A stretch of 33,802 bases of DNA from Nocardia aobensis NBRC 100429 (GCF_000308375.1 NZ_BAFQ01000153.1:1-33802); one strand, 5' to 3'. Counted from the stretch's first letter, positions 22,530 to 30,094 are shown. Translations and numbers: made by a program. Notes: generated from the letters alone by a model not told the origin.

Positions 22530-22594
22530 ATTTCGCCCCCACGCCGTCTCCCCGCCGCGTCACCCGCCGCAGGGGTGGCGCCGGTGGTACAGAG

Positions 22595-23020
22595 CTAGCT
22601 GTAGGGGCTGGGTTCGTTGGCGCGCGCCCACGCCTTTTCGGCCTCGCTGCCGGCGTCCGGCGGGAACAGCCCGTCGATCATCCACAGATCGCGCGGGGAT
22701 TCGTAGGTGTGGAATTCCCAGTGCAATCCGCGCGCGGCAGTGTAGGGCTCCATGATCGAGTTGAGCCGCTGCGTCGACCGCTTGCGCAGCTGCGGGTCGT
22801 CCAGATGGCGGGCGAGATGTTCCACGACGATTCGCACGGTGGTGTTCGACGGTTTCCCGGCGACGAAGAACGACGTCTCCTCGACCTCCTCGAACAACAC
22901 AACGACGTAGAACGCCGGCAGGCCGAATCCGGTGTACAGGGCGGTGACATCCCGCGCGAAATCTGCTTTGTCCTGGTCGGAGTAGGTGTTCGCGGGATGG
23001 TGGACGTGCCACAGCGGCAT
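22595..23020 (-). CDS. Tautomerase-superfamily protein (cis-CaaD/oxalocrotonate tautomerase-like)
   Basis: 141 residues from ATG 23020, with AAGGAA eight bases upstream. The protein begins Met-Pro (MPLWHVHHP); after methionine removal the N-terminal proline is the catalytic base of this superfamily. The length, the late block LHWEFHTYESPRDLWMIDGLFPP, and arginines in the middle (TTVRIVVEHLAR) resemble the long fused-type tautomerases related to cis-3-chloroacrylic acid dehalogenase. Whether it isomerises, hydrates or dehalogenates cannot be told. It lies 38 bases downstream of the SDR on the same strand, and the pair is divergent from an HxlR regulator, suggesting a role in handling a small carbonyl or enol compound. 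The open frame extends far upstream but only as a shadow of the SDR. Confidence 0.85.
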   Translation of the reverse strand: MPLWHVHHPANTYSDQDKADFARDVTALYTGFGLPAFYVVVLFEEVEETSFFVAGKPSNTTVRIVVEHLARHLDDPQLRKRSTQRLNSIMEPYTAARGLHWEFHTYESPRDLWMIDGLFPPDAGSEAEKAWARANEPSPYS

Positions 23021-23058
23021 GGCGATGTTCCTTCGAAAGATGGTGGGCGAGAACGAAT

Positions 23059-23760
23059 TCAGCGGGGGATGGCCAGCGCGAGGCCCTCGACGGGACCGGA
23101 CAGTGCCGCCTTCACCCCGCGCGTGACGTCGTCGACCAGTACTTCGGTATCGCCGCGCAGCACACCGTCGAAGACGGCCTCGGCCACCGCGCTCGGCGCG
23201 AGCTTGTCGCCCGGCAGACGCCGCACCATCTCGGTATCGGCGAATCCCAGATGGACGCCGACCACCTGCGTGCGCTGTGCGGCCAACTCCAGCCGCAGCG
23301 AATTGGTCAGCGACCACAGCGCCGCCTTCGACGCACCGTAGGCCGCCGCGCCCGCGGCCCACGACAGCACCGAATGGATGTCGATGAGGACGCCGCCGCC
23401 GTTGTCGGCCAGAATCGGCGCGAATGCCTGGGCCACCCGCAGCGGGCCGAAGACGTTGGTGTCGAACGTGGTGACGATATCGGCCATATCGGCGGTCAGC
23501 AGCGGTGCGGGGAGGAGAACGCCGGCATTGTTCACCACGATTTCGACGTCGCGGGCCCGCGATGCCGCGGCGGCGACCGAATCGGCGTCGGTGACGTCCA
23601 GCGCGAGCGGCTCGACGCGGGGGTCGTCGGCGGCCTTCGGGGTGCGGGCGGTGGTGTAGACCTTGGCGGCGCCGCGCCTGAGCAGCTCGTCGGTGAAGGC
23701 TCTGCCGAGCCCCCGCTGCCCGCCCGTCACCAGTGCGACCGCGCCTTCGATTCCGGCCAT
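23059..23760 (-). CDS. Short-chain dehydrogenase/reductase
   Basis: 233 residues. The cofactor loop VTGGQRGLGRAF (residues 11-22) is followed by the arginine in YTTARTP, which favours NADP. LDVTDAD and VVNNAG are present, and the active-site serine/tyrosine/lysine are in DIHSVLSW and AAYGASKAALW. The length is minimal for a classical SDR. GGA of AAAGGA lies about seven bases before ATG 23760. It is the first gene of a probable two-gene operon with the tautomerase and is divergent from the HxlR gene, with two palindromes in the 114-base spacer. NADPH-dependent reduction of aldehydes, ketones or quinone-like electrophiles is a reasonable inference; no substrate can be named. Confidence 0.92.
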   Translation of the reverse strand: MAGIEGAVALVTGGQRGLGRAFTDELLRRGAAKVYTTARTPKAADDPRVEPLALDVTDADSVAAAASRARDVEIVVNNAGVLLPAPLLTADMADIVTTFDTNVFGPLRVAQAFAPILADNGGGVLIDIHSVLSWAAGAAAYGASKAALWSLTNSLRLELAAQRTQVVGVHLGFADTEMVRRLPGDKLAPSAVAEAVFDGVLRGDTEVLVDDVTRGVKAALSGPVEGLALAIPR

Positions 23761-23805
23761 CTCTCGTCCTTTCGGATCGTTCGGGGCGACTGCTCACCCT
23801 CTGGG

Positions 23806-23868
23806 TAACGATCTCGTTAGTTAGATGACAGCACAGCCCGGCTGGGTAACGCAAGCGTTAGGTAACAT
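23806..23868. promoter_or_regulatory. Twin palindromic operators between the SDR and HxlR genes
   Basis: Two copies of taacg-N4-cgtta are present: 23806-23819 (spacer atct) and 23847-23860 (spacer caag). Both are preceded by ctggg, and their centres are 41 bases apart, close to four helical turns. TAACAT at 23863-23868 lies six bases before the HxlR GTG and may be its -10 in a leaderless promoter, directly abutting the second palindrome. The arrangement suits a dimeric winged-helix regulator controlling both directions. Confidence 0.75.
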
Positions 23869-23874
23869 GGGGTC

Positions 23875-24390
23875 GTGTCGATGATGTTCGAGCCGCGGCT
23901 GGGCGACCGGGACGCCTGGTCGATCGGTGACCGATGTTCGGCCGGACGGGTGCTCGAGTTGCTCAGCACCCGGACGGTATTCCTCGTCGTCCGCGAATGC
24001 TTCTACGGCACAACACGATTCGAGGACTTCACGACACGGATCGGCACCTCGGCGCCGGCGGTGTCGCGAGCGCTCAAACAGCTCGAGTCGGCGGGCATCG
24101 TGGAACGGGTGCCGTATCGGGAACCCGGCCGGCGCGAACGCGCGGAATACCGCCTGACCGCGGCCGGTGAGGACCTGCTGCCGGTATTCCTGTCACTGAT
24201 GCAGTGGGGCGACAAATATCTGCAGGACGGGAAGCCGCCGCTGTCGTTCGTCGACCGGGAATCCGGAGCGGTGGTGGGGGTGCGCGTCACGCCTGAGCAG
24301 GGACCGGACAAGAAGGCCGACGAGCTCGAGATCCGGCTGAACTCGTCGGTGCCGGGTCAGCCCACGGGCCCCCGGGCGAGCGACGCCTGA
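23875..24390 (+). CDS. HxlR-family winged-helix transcriptional regulator
   Basis: 171 residues from GTG 23875 (ATG 23881 is an alternative; the -10-like TAACAT supports the GTG as a leaderless start). The HxlR core is clear: WSIGDRCSAGRVLELLSTRTVFLVVRECFYGTTRFEDF, then TSAPAVSRALKQLESAGIVERVPYREPGRRERAEYRLTAAGEDLLPVF. A C-terminal extension of about 55 residues beyond the usual domain is rich in charged residues. Two cysteines sit in the N-terminal part (DRCSAG and RECFYG); in several HxlR/MarR-type regulators cysteines sense electrophiles or quinones, so a redox role is possible. It is divergent from the SDR-tautomerase operon, the likely target. Its last 34 bases overlap the 3' end of the convergent protease gene. 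Confidence 0.92.
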   Translation: MSMMFEPRLGDRDAWSIGDRCSAGRVLELLSTRTVFLVVRECFYGTTRFEDFTTRIGTSAPAVSRALKQLESAGIVERVPYREPGRRERAEYRLTAAGEDLLPVFLSLMQWGDKYLQDGKPPLSFVDRESGAVVGVRVTPEQGPDKKADELEIRLNSSVPGQPTGPRASDA

Positions 24391-25610
24391 CCGGACTCGC
24401 TCTGTCCCGAGCGGTCCACCCAGGTGAGCGTGACGGTATCGCCCGGGTGATGCTGATCCATCGTGTTCGTCATGGTGGTCGCCGAATCGATGCCGTGGCC
24501 GTCCAGCCCGGTGATCACATCGCCCGGGGCCAAGCCCGCGGCCTGTGCCGGACCGCCACTCACGATATTGCGGACCAGCGCGCCGGAACCGTTGGCATCG
24601 CTCATCGTGATACCGAGGAACGCGGAATCGCCGATGTGCACGCGGTCCGAACTCTTGCCCGCCTGGATCTGCGCGGCGATCGTCTTCGCCTTGTCGATCG
24701 GAATCGCGAAGCCCTGACCACCGCTCGCGCCGAGCTGGAAACCCTGGGACGCGGCGGTGTTCACGCCGACCACCTGGCCGGAGGTGTTGATCAACGGGCC
24801 ACCCGAATCGCCCGGCTGGATATTCGCGGCAACCTGGATGAGACCGGTCAACTGCTCGGCGGCGCCGGCCGATTCGTCACTGGCGGTGATGGAACGGTCC
24901 AGTGCGGTGACGCGTCCGGCGGCGGCGGTCGGGGAGCCGGTGCCGCCCGCGTTGCCGACACCCACGATGGCATCGCCGACCTTCACCTGGTCCGAATCGC
25001 CGAGCGGCGCCGTCTGCAACCCGGAGGCGCCCTGCAACTTCACCACGGCCAGATCGTCCTGCCGGTCGAATCCGGCGACGCTGCCGCTGTAACTGCGGCC
25101 GTTGCCGAGGTCGGTGACCGAGATGTCGGTCGCGCCTTCCACGACATGGTTGTTGGTGAGGATCGTGCCGTCGGAGCCCAGCACGATGCCGGTTCCGGCG
25201 CCCGCGCCGTTCTGCATGCCGAGTTCGGTATTGATCACGACGATGCCCGGCACCACCGCGTTGGCCGCCTGCTCCAGCGCCGTGGACTGCGGTTGCGAAT
25301 CGACCGGCTGCACCACCGAACCCTGGCCGTGGCCGAACGGGGCCGCCTGGTTGGGGCCGTGCGCATCGATGCGGGATCCGACCAGGGCGATCGCGAGCGC
25401 CACCACCGCGACCAGGGCCGCCACCGCGCCGAAGGTCAGGCCGTGCCGAGGCGTGCGTCCGCGCGGGGAGTACTGCGGGTGAGGCTGACCCGGATACTGC
25501 CCCTGGTACGGCGGCTGACCCGGATAGCCGTGCGGGCCGTATGCCCCCGGCCGCTGTTCGTACGGTCCGGGCTGGTGCGGCCGATTGCCCTCGTTCGGAT
25601 ACACGCTCAT
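24357..25610 (-). CDS. Membrane-anchored trypsin-like serine protease with PDZ domain (PepA/HtrA-like)
   Basis: 417 residues from ATG 25610 (AGGA six bases upstream; GTG 25628 is less likely). Residues 1-55 are a Pro/Gly/Tyr/Gln-rich cytoplasmic segment. One TM helix follows (TFGAVAALVAVVALAIALVG). The protease domain has H155 (TNNHVV), D186 (DDLAVV) and S269 (QPGDSGGP), a complete triad facing the cell exterior. The C-terminal PDZ domain runs from about residue 320 (FLGITMSDANGSGALV) to the end. The protease and PDZ parts closely resemble mycobacterial PepA (Rv0125), whereas the Pro-rich N-terminus plus TM is like PepD (Rv0983); PepA itself has a cleaved signal. Likely role: quality control of exported proteins. 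The gene ends 34 bases inside the convergent HxlR gene. Confidence 0.92.
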   Translation of the reverse strand: MSVYPNEGNRPHQPGPYEQRPGAYGPHGYPGQPPYQGQYPGQPHPQYSPRGRTPRHGLTFGAVAALVAVVALAIALVGSRIDAHGPNQAAPFGHGQGSVVQPVDSQPQSTALEQAANAVVPGIVVINTELGMQNGAGAGTGIVLGSDGTILTNNHVVEGATDISVTDLGNGRSYSGSVAGFDRQDDLAVVKLQGASGLQTAPLGDSDQVKVGDAIVGVGNAGGTGSPTAAAGRVTALDRSITASDESAGAAEQLTGLIQVAANIQPGDSGGPLINTSGQVVGVNTAASQGFQLGASGGQGFAIPIDKAKTIAAQIQAGKSSDRVHIGDSAFLGITMSDANGSGALVRNIVSGGPAQAAGLAPGDVITGLDGHGIDSATTMTNTMDQHHPGDTVTLTWVDRSGQSESGQASLARGPVG

Positions 25611-25828
25611 CACGTCCTGTTCGGTCACATCCTGTGTGTCGGCTCGGACCCGGCCCCGACGCATCTGGATCCTCTATCAATTAAGCGCGCGATTCCTGAG
25701 AAGCGGCTGGGTGCTTGCCGTGGAACCGCCGACATGGGCTGGATCACGTCCGGCTTCCAGTTCTGACGAATCCGTGACGCTGCGGCCGTTGCGCTCGTTC
25801 GGGAGGGTTCGCCCGGGGCAATCCGCAG

Positions 25829-25834
25829 TACGCT
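25829..25834 (+). promoter_or_regulatory. Probable -10 element of a leaderless promoter for the Mo oxidoreductase
   Basis: TACGCT (TANNNT) ends seven bases before ATG 25842, the spacing seen for leaderless actinobacterial transcripts. It lies in a 231-base divergent spacer (25611-25841). The protease-proximal half also holds the most AT-rich stretch (around 25672-25684), which probably carries the protease promoter on the minus strand; no clear operator was seen. Confidence 0.45.
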
Positions 25835-25841
25835 CGCCGTT

Positions 25842-27563
25842 ATGGCCGGATCGGGACTGCGCGCGGCCTGCGGAATCGTCTCCGCGGGGCTGGCGCTGGG
25901 CGCCGCGGAATTGGTGTCGGTCCCGGTGGGGGCGGGGAGCGCGCCATTGGCGGCGATCGGGGCGACGGTGGTCGACCACACGCCCGACGGGGTGCGGGAA
26001 TGGGCGATCGACACCTTCGGCACGAACGACAAAATGATGCTGTATCTGCTGATGGGCGTGGTGGCGCTGATCGTCGCGGCGCTCGTCGGGGTGGTCGAGC
26101 AAACCGCGCGGCCGATCGGCTCGGTGGTGCTCGGCGTCTTCGGCATCGGGGCGGCGTGGGCTGCGCTCGAACGCCCGGCCGCCGACTGGACCTGGGCGCT
26201 GCCGTCGGTCGTGGGGGTGGTGCTGGCAATCGTCTCGCTGCGGTGGCTGATTCGGCGATACGAGGCGTTCGGTGCGCCGGCGATGGCGCGGGGTGGTGGC
26301 GACGGCGGGCCCGCGGCGCCGGGCTCGGGTGGCGGTGCCGGTGCGGGCAGGGGAGCTGGGGCCGGTGCGGAAACGGGTGCGCAAGACCCTGCCGGTAGCG
26401 AGGGCCCCGATGCGATGCCGGCGCTCTTCGAGGGAGACGACGCTCGCCTGAGTGCGCGCGGAGCCGCCTGGCCACGCGTGGTGAAACCCGATGTGGCGCA
26501 GGTCGATCGACGGCACATGATGCGGGGGATCGTCGGGGTGGGAGTACTGGCGGTGGCGGCCGGAATCGCCGGGCGCGTACTCGGGGCGAGCGCGCGCAGT
26601 GTGGCGGGGGAACGGGCGGCGGTGCGGCTGCCGCCGCCGAATGTGCCGGTGCCCCCGGTGGATCCGGCCGCGGATCTGCGAGTACCGGGACTGGCGTCGT
26701 ATCTCACCCCTGATTCCGACTTCTACCGGATCGACACCGCGCTGACCGTTCCGCAGGTCAGCAAGGACACGTGGTCACTGCGGATCCACGGCATGGTGGA
26801 TCGCGAAATCCTGCTCGACTACGCGGATCTGGCGCGCAGGCCGTCGGTGGAACGCTTGGTGACGCTGACCTGCGTATCGAATCCGGTCGGCGGCGATCTG
26901 ATCGGCAATGCGAGCTGGCTGGGCTATCGGCTCGACGAATTGATCGCCGAGGCGGGCCCGCATCCCGACGCCGATATGGTCTTGTCCCGCAGTGCCGACG
27001 GCTTCACCGCCGGAAGTCCGCTCGCCGCGCTCACCGACGGGCGCGACGCGCTGCTGGCGGTCGGCATGAACGGTGAGCCGCTGCCCGTCGAGCACGGATA
27101 TCCGGCCCGGTTGGTCGTGCCCGGCCTCTACGGTTACGTCTCGGCCACCAAATGGGTGACTGAACTCGAGATCACGAGATTCGATCGCGCTCAGGCCTAT
27201 TGGACGCGGCGCGGCTGGTCCGAACGCGGGCCGATCAAAACCGGCACCCGCATCGACACCCCGCGCGGCGCCGTCCGGGCCGGGAAGGTGACGATCGCCG
27301 GTGTGGCCTGGGCACAACACCGCGGCATCGACGCCGTCGAGGTCCAGATCGACAACGGCCCATGGCAACCCGCCCGCCTGGCCGCCGAACCGTCCGTCGA
27401 CACGTGGCGGCAATGGAGTTACGACTGGGATGCCGCCGCGGGGACCCATACGGTCCGCGCCCGCGCCACCGACGGCACCGGCACGGTTCAGACCGCGGAG
27501 GTCGCCGACGTCATTCCGGACGGGGCGAGCGGCTACCCCTCGCGGACGATCCGAGTCGGGTAG
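25842..27563 (+). CDS. Polytopic membrane molybdopterin-dependent oxidoreductase, sulfite-oxidase family
   Basis: 573 residues. The N-terminal 145 residues hold about four TM helices (around 6-28, 63-85, 93-110, 118-138). A Gly/Ala-rich cytoplasmic loop of about 75 residues follows. Then comes a fifth TM (GIVGVGVLAVAAGIAGRVLG) immediately preceded by twin arginines R223-R224 in DRRHMMRG. After it comes the Mo-cofactor domain: DFYRIDTALTVPQVSKDTWSLRIHGMV, then VTLTCVSNPVGG with the molybdenum-ligating cysteine C344, then GYPARLVVPGLYGYVSATKWVTELEI. A C-terminal dimerisation-type domain (GVAWAQHRGIDAVEVQIDNGPW...) completes the sulfite-oxidase layout. It resembles Rv0218 of M. tuberculosis from memory. 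The topology puts the Mo domain outside the cell. The substrate and the electron acceptor are unknown. Confidence 0.9.
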   Translation: MAGSGLRAACGIVSAGLALGAAELVSVPVGAGSAPLAAIGATVVDHTPDGVREWAIDTFGTNDKMMLYLLMGVVALIVAALVGVVEQTARPIGSVVLGVFGIGAAWAALERPAADWTWALPSVVGVVLAIVSLRWLIRRYEAFGAPAMARGGGDGGPAAPGSGGGAGAGRGAGAGAETGAQDPAGSEGPDAMPALFEGDDARLSARGAAWPRVVKPDVAQVDRRHMMRGIVGVGVLAVAAGIAGRVLGASARSVAGERAAVRLPPPNVPVPPVDPAADLRVPGLASYLTPDSDFYRIDTALTVPQVSKDTWSLRIHGMVDREILLDYADLARRPSVERLVTLTCVSNPVGGDLIGNASWLGYRLDELIAEAGPHPDADMVLSRSADGFTAGSPLAALTDGRDALLAVGMNGEPLPVEHGYPARLVVPGLYGYVSATKWVTELEITRFDRAQAYWTRRGWSERGPIKTGTRIDTPRGAVRAGKVTIAGVAWAQHRGIDAVEVQIDNGPWQPARLAAEPSVDTWRQWSYDWDAAAGTHTVRARATDGTGTVQTAEVADVIPDGASGYPSRTIRVG

Positions 27564-27643
27564 ACGCGCGACCTCCGCCGGCGCGGCCGAGCGGGGGATA
27601 TGCGGCCCGGCGCCGATCGGTGACGCGCACCGCGGCGAATGCG

Positions 27644-27680
27644 ACGAGGTCCGCGTGGCGTACTGCCACGCGGACCTCGT
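27644..27680. terminator. Hairpin terminator between convergent Mo-oxidoreductase and MFS genes
   Basis: A perfect 16-bp inverted repeat (27644-27659 against 27665-27680) with a five-base loop, 81 bases after the oxidoreductase stop and 40 bases beyond the MFS stop. Symmetric, so likely to act in both directions. Confidence 0.8.
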
Positions 27681-27719
27681 ATCGCGCTGCGCGCACCCTG
27701 TTCGGCGCGCCGGCCGAGC

Positions 27720-29207
27720 TCAGCCGGGGATGCCGGCCTTCTCCGGTTCGGAACCGGCCTCGGCCTCCTGCTGCTTTTTCGCCGAGCTGCCGACGAACAG
27801 GGCCGAAGCCACCACACCGATCAGCAGGATCGCGCCGGGCAGGATCATCGCCTGCCCGAGGGCCGTGCTGAACTTGTCGAGGATCTGCTCGGGAATATGG
27901 CCCATTCCGGTGCCGCCGCCCTCGCCGAACTGTCCGCTGCCCAGACCCTGCGCGGACATGCGGGCCGAGACCAGCGCGCTGATCGCGGCGCTACCGAGTA
28001 CCGAACCGACCTGCCGGGTGGTGTTGTAGACACCCGCGCCGGCGCCGGCCTGGTGGATCGGAAGGTTGCGGGTGGCGGTCGACGCCAGCGGCGCCCAGAT
28101 GCAGGAGTTCGACAGACCGGCGATGCCCGCGACCACCAGGAACAGCACGATCGAGCTGTCCGGCTTCATCAGTGCCGCGAAGCCGAAGACGGTCAGGGCG
28201 AACACCCCGAATCCGAGGGTGGGCAGAATGCGCGGCGGCATCCGGTCGGAGATCTTGCCGATGAACGGCGCGGTCAGACCGGTGACGATGGCCATCGGCG
28301 CGAAGACCAGCGCGGCGCGGGTCGGGGTGTATTCGCGCACGGCCTCCAGGTAGAAGTACGCCGGCACCATCAGCGAGGTGACCGCGGCGCCCATCGCGGC
28401 GATCGCGACGCTCGACATCGAGAAGTTGCGGTCGCGGAACAGGCTCAGCGGAACCAGCGGCTCGTCCTTGTTGCGCGCCTGGTTCACCACGAACAGACCC
28501 AGCACCACCAGTCCGGCGATGATCATCGTCCAGATCCAGGCGTCCCAGTCCCGGGTGTTGCCCTCCTGAATGCCGAAGACCAGCAGGAACATGCCGACAC
28601 CGCTGAGCACCACGCCCACGAAGTCGAACTTGTGCTGGTGGGTCTCCAGATTCGGCACCAGCCACATCGCCAGCGCGAACGCGATCACGCCGATCGGCAC
28701 GTTGATGTAGAAGATCCAGTTCCAGCCCTGCCAGTCGACCAGCACGCCGCCGAGGATCGGGCCGACCAGTGTCGCGAGGCCGGCGACGCCGCCCCACAGC
28801 CCCATCGCCGCGCCGCGCTTGTCCGGCGGGAAGGTGCGGGTGATGACGGCCATGGTCTGCGGCGTCATCAACGCCGCGCCCAGGCCCTGCACCGCGCGAG
28901 CCGCGATCAGCATCTCCACATTGGCCGATACCGCGCACCACAGCGAGGCCAGGGTGAAGACCGCGAGACCGGCCAGGTAGATGTTCTTCGGGCCGAAACG
29001 GTCACCGAGGCGGCCGGTGACCAGCAGCGGGACCGCGTAGGTGAGCAGATAGGCACTGGTCACCCAGATGACTTTGTTGATGTCGGTATGCAGGTCCTGC
29101 ATGATCGCCGGATTGGCCACCGCGACGATGGTCATATCCAGCAGGATCATGAAGAACCCGACGACCAGCGCGGTGAGCGCCAGCCACGGATTTCTTTGCG
29201 ATGTCAT
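27720..29207 (-). CDS. DHA2-family (EmrB/QacA-like) MFS transporter
   Basis: 495 residues from ATG 29207, with AGGAAC nine bases upstream; ATG 29231 would add eight residues but has no ribosome site. About 14 TM helices. Motif D1 is FFMILLDMTIVAVANPAI, motif A is TGRLGDRFGPKNIYLAGL, and motif C is GVAGLATLVGPILGGVLVDWQGWNWIFYIN. The second half has NTTRQVGSVLGSAAI. A C-terminal cytoplasmic tail of about 25 residues is charged (KKQQEAEAGSEPEK). It lies 93 bases downstream of the PadR gene on the same strand, so regulator and pump are probably one transcript. A drug or toxic-metabolite exporter; MFS genes also sit near kgd in mycobacteria (Rv1250), but orthology is unproven. Confidence 0.93.
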   Translation of the reverse strand: MTSQRNPWLALTALVVGFFMILLDMTIVAVANPAIMQDLHTDINKVIWVTSAYLLTYAVPLLVTGRLGDRFGPKNIYLAGLAVFTLASLWCAVSANVEMLIAARAVQGLGAALMTPQTMAVITRTFPPDKRGAAMGLWGGVAGLATLVGPILGGVLVDWQGWNWIFYINVPIGVIAFALAMWLVPNLETHQHKFDFVGVVLSGVGMFLLVFGIQEGNTRDWDAWIWTMIIAGLVVLGLFVVNQARNKDEPLVPLSLFRDRNFSMSSVAIAAMGAAVTSLMVPAYFYLEAVREYTPTRAALVFAPMAIVTGLTAPFIGKISDRMPPRILPTLGFGVFALTVFGFAALMKPDSSIVLFLVVAGIAGLSNSCIWAPLASTATRNLPIHQAGAGAGVYNTTRQVGSVLGSAAISALVSARMSAQGLGSGQFGEGGGTGMGHIPEQILDKFSTALGQAMILPGAILLIGVVASALFVGSSAKKQQEAEAGSEPEKAGIPG

Positions 29208-29300
29208 AGATTTCGTTCCTGTTCCCGGCATCGATCGACGACGACGACCGATGGGTGGTTCGTATGAAGGTCTCGGGGCGCGCCACGTACCTGCGCCCGA

Positions 29301-29999
29301 TCAGTGCTCGGCAGTGGTCGCACCGCCTTTCCGCAGCTCGGCGAGTACGTCGTCGGTCAGGGCCGCACCCCAGTCATGGCCGAGGTCACCGGTCTTCTCG
29401 GGGCAACGGGTTCCGCCCTCGTCGAATTCCAGCCACGGCAGCGAACCGTCGCGCAACTCCTCGATGAGACCGCGCAGCCACGTGACTTCGTGCCGCGCGA
29501 GCCCCACCAGATAGTCGATGACCATCCAGTACCGCCGGGGTACCTCGCGGGAGCGCGCCCATTCCCGGATGGCGTCGAGTTCGGTGATGTCGTTGTCCAG
29601 CCAGCCGATACGCTCGGTGATCAGGGCGATCACCTCGTCGACCGGAAGGTTGTGGGCCTCCGCCAGGCCGATGGGGAAGATCGGATACTCACGAATCGGC
29701 TGACGGACGATATCGGCGATGCGGGTGCGCAGCGCCGCGGTACCGGCTTCGGTGATGCGGTAGGTGGTGCGTTCCGGCCGGTTGCCCGAACGCTCGGTAC
29801 CCTCCGCCTGGACCATGCCTTGTTCGGCCAGCCGGGTCACCGTGTGATAGAGCGAGCCGGGGCGAATCTTGAGCAGATTGTCCTTCCGGCGCTTGAGCAG
29901 CAGTTGATACATCTCGTACGGATGCATGCGGTCTTCTTCCAGCAGCGCCAGTACCGAGATCGCCAATGGCGTCAACGTGGCACCCGGCTGCTTGGACAT
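29301..29999 (-). CDS. PadR-family transcriptional regulator
   Basis: 232 residues from ATG 29999, with GGGAG nine bases upstream. The PadR winged helix is at the N-terminus: TPLAISVLALLEEDRMHPYEMYQLLLKRRKDNLLKIRPGSLYHTVTRLAEQGMVQAEGTERSGNRPERTTYRITEAG, with the wing in ERTTYRIT. The C-terminal helical domain (about 120 residues, including IREWARSREVPRRYWMVIDYLVGLARHEVTWL) is the PadR dimerisation part. PadR proteins usually repress an adjacent exporter and are released by the exported compound; the MFS gene directly downstream fits this. An imperfect inverted repeat about 70-95 bases upstream is a possible operator. Confidence 0.93.
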   Translation of the reverse strand: MSKQPGATLTPLAISVLALLEEDRMHPYEMYQLLLKRRKDNLLKIRPGSLYHTVTRLAEQGMVQAEGTERSGNRPERTTYRITEAGTAALRTRIADIVRQPIREYPIFPIGLAEAHNLPVDEVIALITERIGWLDNDITELDAIREWARSREVPRRYWMVIDYLVGLARHEVTWLRGLIEELRDGSLPWLEFDEGGTRCPEKTGDLGHDWGAALTDDVLAELRKGGATTAEH

Positions 30000-30068
30000 C
30001 GGTCTCGACTCCCTTCGTCACTGCCGCCGCACACTACGCGGACGGCCCGACATGCTCCGGCTCAAATA

Positions 30069-30094
30069 TTCCACGCCGAATATACGACGTGGAA
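30069..30094 (-). promoter_or_regulatory. Inverted repeat upstream of padR, candidate operator
   Basis: ttccacg (30069-30075) and cgtggaa (30088-30094) form a 7-bp inverted repeat around an AT-rich 12-base centre (ccgaatatacga). The centre reads TATATT on the minus strand and could be a -10 of the padR-MFS transcript. The spacer 30000-30248 otherwise holds only the kgd terminator. Confidence 0.45.

Noticed and set aside
22595..23854. A 419-residue fusion of an unknown N-terminal part with the tautomerase
   Set aside because: The upstream part is the SDR gene read in a wrong frame; the tautomerase has its own ATG, ribosome site and catalytic N-terminal proline at 23020.
24447..25766. Plus-strand frame opposite the PepA-like protease
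   Set aside because: Antisense shadow; the protease triad and PDZ domain on the minus strand leave no doubt about the coding strand.
27639..29267. Plus-strand frame of 542 codons opposite the MFS gene
   Set aside because: Composition (Arg, His, Gln, Asp) is typical of antisense frames in GC-rich genes; no domain.
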